This document shows positions 45,239 through 52,709 of a DNA stretch of 64,000 nt, one piece after another (positions within the stretch are counted from its first letter, which is position 1; the number at the start of each line of letters is the position of its first letter). The translations under genes and the position numbers were made by a program. The DNA lies in NCBI RefSeq assembly GCF_018798885.1, contig NZ_CP076361.1, forward strand, positions 1,116,001-1,180,000, given 5' to 3'. The notes under the pieces were generated by a model. The model was not told the origin of the DNA and did no database searches. It was given only the letters and a program-made list of their open reading frames with translations. The DNA comes from Gemmobacter fulvus. Lineage in GTDB: Bacteria > Pseudomonadota > Alphaproteobacteria > Rhodobacterales > Rhodobacteraceae.

Positions 45239-46135
45239 TCAGACCCGCGTTGCAACATCCGTCGGCGTCACGATACGCCGTTTCACCACCGCCTCGCGCC
45301 AGGTGATATAGCTGATGGCGGCGATGATGATGCCGCCGCCCAGCAGCACGAACGCGTCCACGCCCTCGTGAAAGACCAGCGCGCCCATCAGGGTGGCCCA
45401 GACAAGTTGCAGGAAGGTCACAGGCTGGGTGACGGTCAGCGGGGCCACGGCAAAGGCCCGGCTCATGCAATAATGCCCCGAGGTGGCAAATCCGGCCACC
45501 AGCGCCAGCGCGCCCAGTTGCACCGGCGTCACCGGCACCCAGACCCAGAGCGCAAACGGCAACAGGCCCAGCGTCACACACAGGCTCAGCATCGCCACCA
45601 CTTGCCCGGCCCCGGCCATGCCGGTCAGGCGCTTGGCAAAGAGATACGATCCGGCAAAGAAGAACGCGGCGGCCATCTGCGCCAGATGCCCGTCTGTCAC
45701 CTCGCGCAGCCCCGGACGCAGCACGATCGCCGCGCCGCAGACGGCCACAATCACCGCGAGGATCCGGCGCAGGGCCAAAGTCTCGCCGAACACCAACGCC
45801 GCGCCCAGCGTGACAAGTACTGGCGTCAGATAGCCGATGGCCGTCACCTCGGCTACCGGCAGCCGCGCCATCGCATAAAACCAGCACAGCACCGCCCCGG
45901 TATGGATCACCCCCCGCAGGCCAAACAGCCGCAGCGCCGCAGGCGGAAAGCCTGCCCGCAGCATGGGCAGGATCGTGGGCAGCAGGAACAGCACGCCAAA
46001 GCCAAAGCGGATAAAGGCCGATTGCGCGGCAGGCAGATCGGTGCCCAGCGCCCGCACGATACCGTTGACGCAGACAAAACTCAGCCCCGAGGCCAGCATC
46101 CACATCACACCCTGCACCGGGCGCATTTCGGTCAT
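45239..46135 (-). CDS. DMT superfamily transporter (EamA domains)
   Basis: A 298-residue inner-membrane protein with ten predicted helices in two EamA halves. The first half starts GVMWMLASGLSFVCVNGIVRALG; the second includes VTLGLLPFALWVWVPV and ALLGGGIIIAAISYITWRE-like end. The ATG at 46135 (MTEMRPVQG) has GGGTGA eight bases upstream; an alternative ATG is at 46150. The substrate is unknown. It is followed, 120 bases on, by the dehydrogenase gene and preceded by the LysE-type exporter, all on the minus strand. Confidence 0.93.
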   Translation of the reverse strand: MTEMRPVQGVMWMLASGLSFVCVNGIVRALGTDLPAAQSAFIRFGFGVLFLLPTILPMLRAGFPPAALRLFGLRGVIHTGAVLCWFYAMARLPVAEVTAIGYLTPVLVTLGAALVFGETLALRRILAVIVAVCGAAIVLRPGLREVTDGHLAQMAAAFFFAGSYLFAKRLTGMAGAGQVVAMLSLCVTLGLLPFALWVWVPVTPVQLGALALVAGFATSGHYCMSRAFAVAPLTVTQPVTFLQLVWATLMGALVFHEGVDAFVLLGGGIIIAAISYITWREAVVKRRIVTPTDVATRV

Positions 46136-46209
46136 TTGCGCATCACCCATGGCCAGACCTGATCCCATGCGCCGGGCGGCTGCAACCCCGGCTTTGTGAT
46201 GGTGACAAA

Positions 46210-46812
46210 TCAGCCCAGCGCCAGCCCTGCCGCCAGCGCCCACATCACGCAGCCCACGATGATCTCCAGCACCACCCAGGCCTGCGGGCGGGCGAACACC
46301 GGGGCCAGCAGCCGCGCCCCATAGCCCAGCGCCCCAAAGAAGCTGAGCGAGGCCAGCGCCGCCGCGATGCCGAAGGCCAGACCATGCGGCGCATATTGCG
46401 CCGAAACCGACCCGATCAACACCAGCGTATCCAGATAGACATGCGGATTGGCCCAGGTGAACAGCAGGCACATCATCAACACCCGGCGCAGCGGCACTGC
46501 ATCGGTCGTGGCGGGCACAAGCGCCTCGCCCCCGCGCAGCGCGGCGCGGAACCGCAGCGCGCCATAGACCAGCAGGAACGCCACGCCCAGCCAGCGCATC
46601 GCCAGGCCGAACCACGGGATCTGCGCTGAAATCGCACCAAACCCCGCAACCCCTGCTGCAATCAGCACGGCATCCGACAGCGCGCAGACCAGCACCACCG
46701 GCAACACATGCTCGCGCCGCAGGCCCTGCCGCAGCACAAAAGCATTCTGCGCCCCGATGGCCGCAATCAGGCTGATCGAGATCAGATAACCCGCAACTGC
46801 CGCTTCCCACAT
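46210..46812 (-). CDS. argO: LysE/ArgO family amino-acid exporter
   Basis: A 200-residue inner-membrane exporter with six helices. It starts GYLISISLIAAIGAQNAFVLRQGLR, in which GAQNAFVLRQG is the LysE/ArgO signature, and later has TWANPHVYLDTLVLIGSV. The family exports L-arginine or L-lysine. It is divergent from a LysR-type gene that resembles ArgP, the known activator of argO in E. coli and of lysE-type genes elsewhere. Ribosome site AGGGAGAG precedes the ATG. The 87-base divergent region includes the likely operator. Confidence 0.93.
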   Translation of the reverse strand: MWEAAVAGYLISISLIAAIGAQNAFVLRQGLRREHVLPVVLVCALSDAVLIAAGVAGFGAISAQIPWFGLAMRWLGVAFLLVYGALRFRAALRGGEALVPATTDAVPLRRVLMMCLLFTWANPHVYLDTLVLIGSVSAQYAPHGLAFGIAAALASLSFFGALGYGARLLAPVFARPQAWVVLEIIVGCVMWALAAGLALG

Positions 46813-46899
46813 GATGCTCTCCCTGCTGTTGCGCTTGACATAGGCGGGAAGGGTTGGCTCACTCCAGTTAATGTTTCTCTCAGTGATTAAGAATATCTA
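46813..46899. promoter_or_regulatory. divergent argO-argP control region
   Basis: An 87-base intergenic region between the divergent exporter and LysR-type genes. It is AT-richer than its flanks, and TTGACA lies at 46835-46840. The region near 46869-46898 has TAATGTTT and TGATTAAGAATA, loosely palindromic as LysR operators are. The exact site cannot be assigned by eye. Confidence 0.5.
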
Positions 46900-47796
46900 A
46901 TGCTCGACTATCCGCATCTGCAAGCCTTGGCGGCCGTGCACCGGCGTGGCAGCTTTGATCTGGCTGCGGCACAGCTTGGCTTGACGCCCTCGGCCGTGTC
47001 GCAACGGATCAAGACGCTGGAAGAACGCATGGGCAGCCTGTTGATCCGCCGCGCGCAGCCCTGCACCGCCACCGACGCCGGGCTGCGGCTGATCCGGCAT
47101 TTCGATGATGTCTCGCTCTTGGAGGCCGGTCTGGCGGCAGAGCTGGCGCAGCCGGAGGTCGGCCTCGCCATCATCCGCATCGCCGTCAATGCCGACAGCC
47201 TTGCCACCTGGGTGATCCCGGCACTGGCCACCACACAGGGCTTGCTGTTCGACATCGTGATTGACGATCAGGACCACAGTCAGGACTGGCTGCGCCGGGG
47301 CGAGGTGGCAGGGGCCATCACCGCGCATCCCGGCCCCTTGCAGGGCTGCGACACCTTGCCTCTGGGCATCCTGCGCTATCACGCGACCGCAAGCCCGGCC
47401 TATCTCGCGCGCTGGATGCCGCAGGGGGCCAGCCGCGCCGCCATGGCGCAGGCCCCGGCCTTGACCTTTTCCGACAAGGACCGGCTGCAATCGGCGTGGA
47501 TCAGCCGGGAATTCGGCCCCGGTCTTGCCTTTCCCACGCATCGGCTGGCGTCCAGTCAGGGCTTTGTCGATGCCGCTGTGGCGGGCCTTGGATGGGGGAT
47601 GAACCCCGAACCGCTGATCCGGGCCGAGCGGGCGGCGGGACAGTTGGTGGATCTGCGGCCCGGCACCCCGCTGGATGTGCCGCTGCATTGGCAATTCGCC
47701 CGGCTTGCCGCATCTGCCATCTTTCCGCTCACCCGTGCCCTGCGCGAGGCAGCACGGCAGGCGCTGCACCCTTTGCCCGCCCCGCCTGCGGCGTGA
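46900..47796 (+). CDS. argP: LysR family regulator ArgP-like
   Basis: A 298-residue LysR-type regulator. The helix-turn-helix is at 4-60, with LQALAAVHRRGSFDLAAAQL and LTPSAVSQRIKTLEERMGS. The ligand domain is ArgP-like: IRIAVNADSLATWVIPAL and VIDDQDHSQDWLRRGEVAG, both strongly typical of ArgP/IciA. ArgP senses lysine and arginine and activates the exporter gene divergent from it. Confidence 0.94.
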   Translation: MLDYPHLQALAAVHRRGSFDLAAAQLGLTPSAVSQRIKTLEERMGSLLIRRAQPCTATDAGLRLIRHFDDVSLLEAGLAAELAQPEVGLAIIRIAVNADSLATWVIPALATTQGLLFDIVIDDQDHSQDWLRRGEVAGAITAHPGPLQGCDTLPLGILRYHATASPAYLARWMPQGASRAAMAQAPALTFSDKDRLQSAWISREFGPGLAFPTHRLASSQGFVDAAVAGLGWGMNPEPLIRAERAAGQLVDLRPGTPLDVPLHWQFARLAASAIFPLTRALREAARQALHPLPAPPAA

Positions 47797-47866
47797 AGGC
47801 TTGACGTGCCGGGGGCACCACGTCAATTTGCCGGAAATTTGATTTCAAATCCCACAGGATCATACA

Positions 47867-48841
47867 ATGGCCTTTCTGACATTGACCCAACGGGGCTTCA
47901 GCCCCGACAGCCCTGCCCTTTGGAACACACGCCCGTTTGCCGGTCTGGAGCCCGACATGCTGCGCCCGCATGGGCCAACCGATCTGGGCGACTGGTGGAT
48001 TTCGCTGCATGGCAACCGCTTCGATTTTGCCGATATCAGCCTTGGCAATACCGGGCGCATCACGGCTCTGGGCGCGTCGGGCGATGTGTGGCGGCTGTCG
48101 GGCAATGATCTGGTGGTGGATGCGGCAGGCAAGCTTTCGGGCGGCACGGTGACCGCCCTGTCACACGAAACCGGCGCGGGCACGTTTCAACTGGCCGGAT
48201 TTGCGTTGGCCGCCACCGACATTGCCGCCGCGGCCACCACGCGGCTGCGTCCCGATGACGAGGCCCTGCTGCGCAGCGCCCTGCGCGGCAATGACCTGAT
48301 GATCCTGTCGGATCGCGGCGACCGGATCGCCGCCTCGGGCGGGCGGGATCTGGTGATCGGCAATGGCGGCAATGACCGCCTGTGGGGCGAAGCCGGGGCG
48401 GATGCGCTGATTGGCGGGCTGGGAGCGGATACGCTGAACGGCGGGCGCGGCGCGGATCTGCTGATCGGCAATGAACAGGATGACTGGCTGGTCGGCGGCG
48501 CGGGCAATGATACGCTGGATGGTGGCGTGGGGGCCGATGTGCTGTTCGGCGGCGCCGGGCGCGATACGTTCGAGTTCCGCACCGGCGACGGGCTGGCCGA
48601 GATCCGCGATTTTCAACTGGGTGTGGACAAGCTCAATTTCCACGTCGGGGCCGACTCGGTCCGCCAGATCACCCTGCGGGCCGAGGGCCATGATACACGC
48701 CTGATTGCAGGCGATGTGCAGGTGTTGCTGACAGGGATCACCCTGTCCAGCTTCAACGCCACCCGCCACATCACGCTGCGCGAAGAGATCTCAGTCGCGG
48801 CGCTGACCGATTTTCTGGACGACTGGACCTTCATGATCTGA
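47867..48841 (+). CDS. RTX calcium-binding protein
   Basis: A 324-residue protein of unknown function. The first 150 residues include WISLHGNRFDFADISLGNTG and a segment ending RLRPDDEALLRSAL. RTX nonapeptides (GGxGxDxLx) fill about 158-245. The tail (DTFEFRTGDGLAEIRDFQLGVDKLNF) is the usual end-cap of bacterial RTX proteins. There is no Sec signal, so type I export is likely. It is the third RTX gene in 10 kb and stands alone, ending at a bidirectional terminator. Confidence 0.88.
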   Translation: MAFLTLTQRGFSPDSPALWNTRPFAGLEPDMLRPHGPTDLGDWWISLHGNRFDFADISLGNTGRITALGASGDVWRLSGNDLVVDAAGKLSGGTVTALSHETGAGTFQLAGFALAATDIAAAATTRLRPDDEALLRSALRGNDLMILSDRGDRIAASGGRDLVIGNGGNDRLWGEAGADALIGGLGADTLNGGRGADLLIGNEQDDWLVGGAGNDTLDGGVGADVLFGGAGRDTFEFRTGDGLAEIRDFQLGVDKLNFHVGADSVRQITLRAEGHDTRLIAGDVQVLLTGITLSSFNATRHITLREEISVAALTDFLDDWTFMI

Positions 48842-48855
48842 CCCGCCCCCATGAA

Positions 48856-48880
48856 AAAGCCCCCGCACAGCGGGGGCTTT
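48856..48880. terminator. bidirectional terminator between RTX gene and yebC
   Basis: AAAGCCCCCGC (48856-48866), loop ACA, then GCGGGGGCTTT (48870-48880) form a perfect hairpin with A-run and T-run on the two sides, between two convergent genes. Confidence 0.9.
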
Positions 48881-48903
48881 GCTCCGATCCGGCGCGCCGT
48901 GGC

Positions 48904-49647
48904 TCAGGCCAGTTGTGCGGCGACATCATCCGGGATGTCGAAATTATGGGTGACGGTCTGCACATCGTCATCCTCTTCCAGCATGTCGATCAGCCGCATC
49001 AGCTTTTGCGCCGTTTCCAGATCCACCTCGGTGCGGGTCTGCGGTTTGAAGATCAGCTTGGATTCATCGGATTCGCCCAGCGCTTTTTCCAGCGCATCCG
49101 ACACTTCCGACAGGGCCTCGACCGAACAATAGACCCAATGGCCCTCGTCATCCGATTCCACATCATCGGCACCGGCCTCCAGAGCGGCCATCATCACCGT
49201 ATCGGCATCGCCCGCCGAAGCCGGATAGGAGATTTCGCCGACGCGATCAAAGCTGTGCGCGACCGAACCGCTTTGCCCCAGATTGCCGCCGCATTTGGTG
49301 AAATAGCTGCGCACATTGCTGGCGGTGCGGTTCAGGTTGTCGGTCATCGCTTCGACGATGATCGCAATGCCGTTCACGCCATAGCCTTCATAACGGATTT
49401 CGGTGTAATCCGCCGCATCGCCGCCCTGCGATTTCTTGATCGCGCGCTCGATCACGTCCTTTGGCATCGACACCGATTTGGCGGCCTTCACGGCCAGACG
49501 CAGGCGCGGGTTCTTGTCGGGGTCAGGATCGCCCATCTTGGCTGCGACGGTGATTTCCTTCGCCAGCTTCGAAAACATCTTGGAGCGCAGTTTGTCCTGC
49601 TTGCCCTTGCGATGCTGGATATTCGCCCATTTAGAATGGCCTGCCAT
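48904..49647 (-). CDS. yebC: YebC/PmpR family regulatory protein
   Basis: The 247 residues begin [18 protein letters not shown], the invariant start of the YebC/TACO1 family. Other marks are [32 protein letters not shown] and [19 protein letters not shown]. The family was first named a transcriptional regulator, and recent work ties members to translation of poly-proline stretches on the ribosome. It is monocistronic; the terminator at 48856-48880 lies just past its stop. Confidence 0.98.
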   Translation of the reverse strand: MAGHSKWANIQHRKGKQDKLRSKMFSKLAKEITVAAKMGDPDPDKNPRLRLAVKAAKSVSMPKDVIERAIKKSQGGDAADYTEIRYEGYGVNGIAIIVEAMTDNLNRTASNVRSYFTKCGGNLGQSGSVAHSFDRVGEISYPASAGDADTVMMAALEAGADDVESDDEGHWVYCSVEALSEVSDALEKALGESDESKLIFKPQTRTEVDLETAQKLMRLIDMLEEDDDVQTVTHNFDIPDDVAAQLA

Positions 49648-49737
49648 GACCCAACTCCGGTCCGTGTTACGGTGATGGGCTCCTCTACACCACGCGCAAG
49701 GGGCGCGGCAACCCCTGAGCCCGCCGCCCCCGGTTTC

Positions 49738-51522
49738 TCAGGGGTAAAGCGGCCAGATCAGCGGAATGAGCGCCGAACACAGCAGCCAGGTGATGATGTT
49801 CATCGGCACGCCGATCCGGGTGAAATCGAGGAACTTGTAGCCACCCGGGCCATAGACCATCATATTGGTCTGATAGCCAATCGGGGTTGCAAAGGCCAGG
49901 GTCGCCGAAAACATCACCGCAACCACAAAGGGGCGCGGATCGACGCCAAGCTGATGCGCCAGCTGAATCGCAATCGGGGTATACAGCACCGCGACGGCAT
50001 TGTTCGACAGGAACTCTGTCAGGATCAGCCCCAGCAGATAAATCGCCATGATCATCAGGAACGGCGGCAGCCCTTCCATCCAGGGTTTCACCTGCGTCAC
50101 GATGATGGTCACCGCACCCGACCGATCCAGCCCCTCGCCCACCGCCAGCATGGCAAAGATCATCGCCAGCAAACGCCCGTCGACAAAGCTCAGCGCCTCG
50201 TCGCTGTCGATGCAGCGGGTGATCAGGATCAGTGTCACGGCGATGAAGCCCAGCACATAGATCGGGGCCACGTCGAACGAGGACAGCAGCACCACCAGAA
50301 ACAGCGCTCCAAGCGCAATCGGCGCCTTGCCGCGGCGATAGGCGCGCTGTTTCGGATGGCTGACATCCACCATATCCATGTCATCAGCCAGCCGCTTGAT
50401 ATCGGCCGAGGCCCCTTCCAGCAGCAGCGTATCGCCCACCTGCACCACCAGTTCGTCCAACTGACGGCCGATGTTCTGGCTTTTGCGATGCGCGGCTAGC
50501 ACATAGACGCCATAGCGCCGCCGCAGCCGCAATTCGCCCAAGGTGCGGCCGATCATGCGGCAGCCGGGCGTGATCAGGACTTCGACCGTTTCGGTTTCCA
50601 CCGACGACAGTTTGTCGGCGATGCGCATATCGGTGCGGTTCTGCATCCCCAGCAATTCCGACATCTCGGTGCGCAGCACCACGCGGTCGCCCGCGGCCAG
50701 CACCGCCGACTGCAAGGCGCGGCGCAGCGATTCATCGCCGCGCAGCACGTCGATCACCCGCACCCCGTTGCGCTTGAACTGCTGCACCTCCAGCACCGGC
50801 ACGCCGATCAGCACGGAATCTTCAGGAATGGCGACTTCGGTGAAATATTTCATGCGTTTGCGGTCGCCTAGCATCGACGCCATCGACTGCCGCTCGGGCA
50901 GAAGACGGTCCGCGAACAGCGCCAGATACAGCCCGCCCACCAGCGTCACCGCAATCCCGAGCGGGGCGATTTCAAACAGGCCGAAATGCTCCAACCCGGC
51001 ATCATGCGCCGATCCGTCCACCAGCAGGTTGGTGGAGGTGCCGATCAACGAGATCATGCCGCCCAGCACCGTCATATGGCTGAGCGGGATCAGCAGTTTC
51101 GAAGGCGCCTTGCCGATCCGGGCGGCCATCTGGATCACCACGGGGATCATCACCGCCACCAGAGGCGTGTTGTTCATCACCGAAGAGGCCACGGCAACAA
51201 AGCCGAACAGCACCGCAATCGTGGTCTTGGGCCGGTTGCCGACATGCCGTTCGGCCAGCCCGATCATCATTTCCACCGATCCGGTGCGCACCAGACCACC
51301 CATCACCATGAACATCAGGGCGATGGTCCAGGGCGCATTGTTTGACAGAACTTTCAACGCCTCCTTCTCGGGCAGGATGCCCAGAAGGATCATCGTTGCC
51401 GCGCCGGCAATCGCGGTCACTTCAACAGGGAACGTCTCTTTCACGAACAGAACGAACATAACCAGCAGGATACCTATCGCGACCAGGGCCTGCGTTGATT
51501 GCGCCATTTCGATTCCGAGCAT
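49738..51522 (-). CDS. SLC13/DASS-type permease with TrkA-C domains
   Basis: A 594-residue membrane protein. N- and C-terminal halves contain about eleven hydrophobic helices with the DASS-type motifs NNTPLVAVMIPVV and SLIGTSTNLLVDGSAHD in the first half and TEFLSNNAVAVLYTPIA in the second. Between them, at about 205-375, lie two regulatory TrkA-C (RCK-C) domains, with VIDVLRGDESLRR and LLEGASADIKRLADDMD. Substrate could be a dicarboxylate, sulfate or other anion. The ATG at 51522 has GGAG five bases upstream; GTG 51528 and ATG 51507 are alternatives. Confidence 0.92.
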   Translation of the reverse strand: MLGIEMAQSTQALVAIGILLVMFVLFVKETFPVEVTAIAGAATMILLGILPEKEALKVLSNNAPWTIALMFMVMGGLVRTGSVEMMIGLAERHVGNRPKTTIAVLFGFVAVASSVMNNTPLVAVMIPVVIQMAARIGKAPSKLLIPLSHMTVLGGMISLIGTSTNLLVDGSAHDAGLEHFGLFEIAPLGIAVTLVGGLYLALFADRLLPERQSMASMLGDRKRMKYFTEVAIPEDSVLIGVPVLEVQQFKRNGVRVIDVLRGDESLRRALQSAVLAAGDRVVLRTEMSELLGMQNRTDMRIADKLSSVETETVEVLITPGCRMIGRTLGELRLRRRYGVYVLAAHRKSQNIGRQLDELVVQVGDTLLLEGASADIKRLADDMDMVDVSHPKQRAYRRGKAPIALGALFLVVLLSSFDVAPIYVLGFIAVTLILITRCIDSDEALSFVDGRLLAMIFAMLAVGEGLDRSGAVTIIVTQVKPWMEGLPPFLMIMAIYLLGLILTEFLSNNAVAVLYTPIAIQLAHQLGVDPRPFVVAVMFSATLAFATPIGYQTNMMVYGPGGYKFLDFTRIGVPMNIITWLLCSALIPLIWPLYP

Positions 51523-51780
51523 GGTCACTCCGCGTTCAAACTCGACAAAGCCAGTAGAGTATTATTCTCCGCAGCGCAAAGGTTTCATGCAAGATAATCT
51601 CTGAACGGCACCGCCGGGGGTCATCTGTTCTCCGCCCTGCGCCTTCACGGTCACACTGCCGCCTTGCGCGAATTGACCCGCGCGCCCGGAACAACCGTGC
51701 TGATGACCACCGGCCCGAAGGGCTGGGTCATGCGCAGGTGATGGCCCGCACCAGCCAGACGGCCAGCGCGCGCAGGCCTG
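51523..51780. other. 258-base region without a clear gene
   Basis: Between the SLC13 start and the stop of the phosphoesterase gene. On the plus strand a small frame with no ATG runs 51601-51741 (46 residues, beginning at CTG, ending GPKGWVMRR) and could be a fragment of a lost gene. No promoter or hairpin is obvious, though the SLC13 promoter should lie here. Confidence 0.5.
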
Positions 51781-52593
51781 TCACGGGCGCGCCTCTTCCA
51801 GCGTGCCCCCGACGCGGATCATCCGCACCCGCGTGGCCTTGCCGCTGCGGTCGTCGGTTTCAACATAGACACCAGACAGCGTGGCCGGGCCATTGGCCGG
51901 CTGAAACCGCTCTTTCGGCATCCCGGTGACAAAGCGGCGCATCGGCTCCAGCTTTTCCATGCCGATGACCGAATTGTAATCGCCGCACATGCCCGCATCG
52001 GTCAGATAGGCCGTGCCCCCGCCAAGGATCTGCGCATCGCCGGTGGGCACATGGGTATGGGTGCCCACGACAAGGCTGGCGCGGCCATCACACCAATGGC
52101 CCATCGCCATCTTCTCCGATGTCGCCTCGCAATGCACATCCACGATCACCGCCTGCGCCATGCCGCCCAGCGGATGCGCCTTCAGCACGGTATCAATCGC
52201 CGAGAACGGATCATCGAACGGGCGTTTCATGAACACCTGCCCCAGAACCTGCGCCACCAGCACCTTGCGGCCCCGCACATCCGAGAACAGCTTGGCGCCC
52301 TTGCCCGGTGCCATCTTGGCAAAGTTCAGCGGGCGCAGGATGCGGTTTTCCTGTTCGATGAAGGGCAGCATGTCCTTCTGATCGAAGGCATGATCACCCA
52401 GCGTCAGGCAATCGACGCCCGCCGCCAGCAGATTGCGCGCGTGTTCGGCGGTCAGCCCGGCCCCGGACGAGGCGTTTTCGCCATTCACCACCACAAAATC
52501 CAGCCCCCATTCGGTCCGCAGACCGGGAAGCCGCTCCACGATGGCCGCGCGCCCGGCACGCCCCATCACATCGCCTAGGAAAAGAAGTTTCAT
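51781..52593 (-). CDS. TIGR00282 family metallophosphoesterase (YmdB-like)
   Basis: A 270-residue metal-dependent phosphodiesterase. The dimetal-site motifs are MKLLFLGDVMGRAGR (1-15), NGENASSGAGL near 40, GDHAFDQKD near 70 and GTHTHVPTGDAQIL near 185. The YmdB branch hydrolyses 2',3'-cyclic nucleotides in characterised members. The ATG at 52593 begins the conserved core. It is divergent from the helicase gene across a 116-base region. Confidence 0.94.
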   Translation of the reverse strand: MKLLFLGDVMGRAGRAAIVERLPGLRTEWGLDFVVVNGENASSGAGLTAEHARNLLAAGVDCLTLGDHAFDQKDMLPFIEQENRILRPLNFAKMAPGKGAKLFSDVRGRKVLVAQVLGQVFMKRPFDDPFSAIDTVLKAHPLGGMAQAVIVDVHCEATSEKMAMGHWCDGRASLVVGTHTHVPTGDAQILGGGTAYLTDAGMCGDYNSVIGMEKLEPMRRFVTGMPKERFQPANGPATLSGVYVETDDRSGKATRVRMIRVGGTLEEARP

Positions 52594-52709
52594 GCCCCAT
52601 GGATAGGCAGCGCGCTTTGCCCCTGCAAGCAGAAAGCTTGCCCCGCCGCAGGGGCGGCACATGCACGGGTGGGCTGGTTCTTTGCCGCGCGGCGCTTATC
52701 TTGCAGGGC

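Noticed and set aside
43815..46103. A 762-residue minus-strand frame that would fuse extra N-terminal sequence to UDP-glucose dehydrogenase
   Set aside because: The extra part is an out-of-frame reading of the EamA transporter gene; the dehydrogenase starts cleanly at the ATG at 45119.
45239..46810. A 523-residue minus-strand frame that would join the EamA transporter to upstream sequence
   Set aside because: The upstream part is an out-of-frame reading of the LysE/ArgO gene; the transporter has its own start and ribosome site near 46135.
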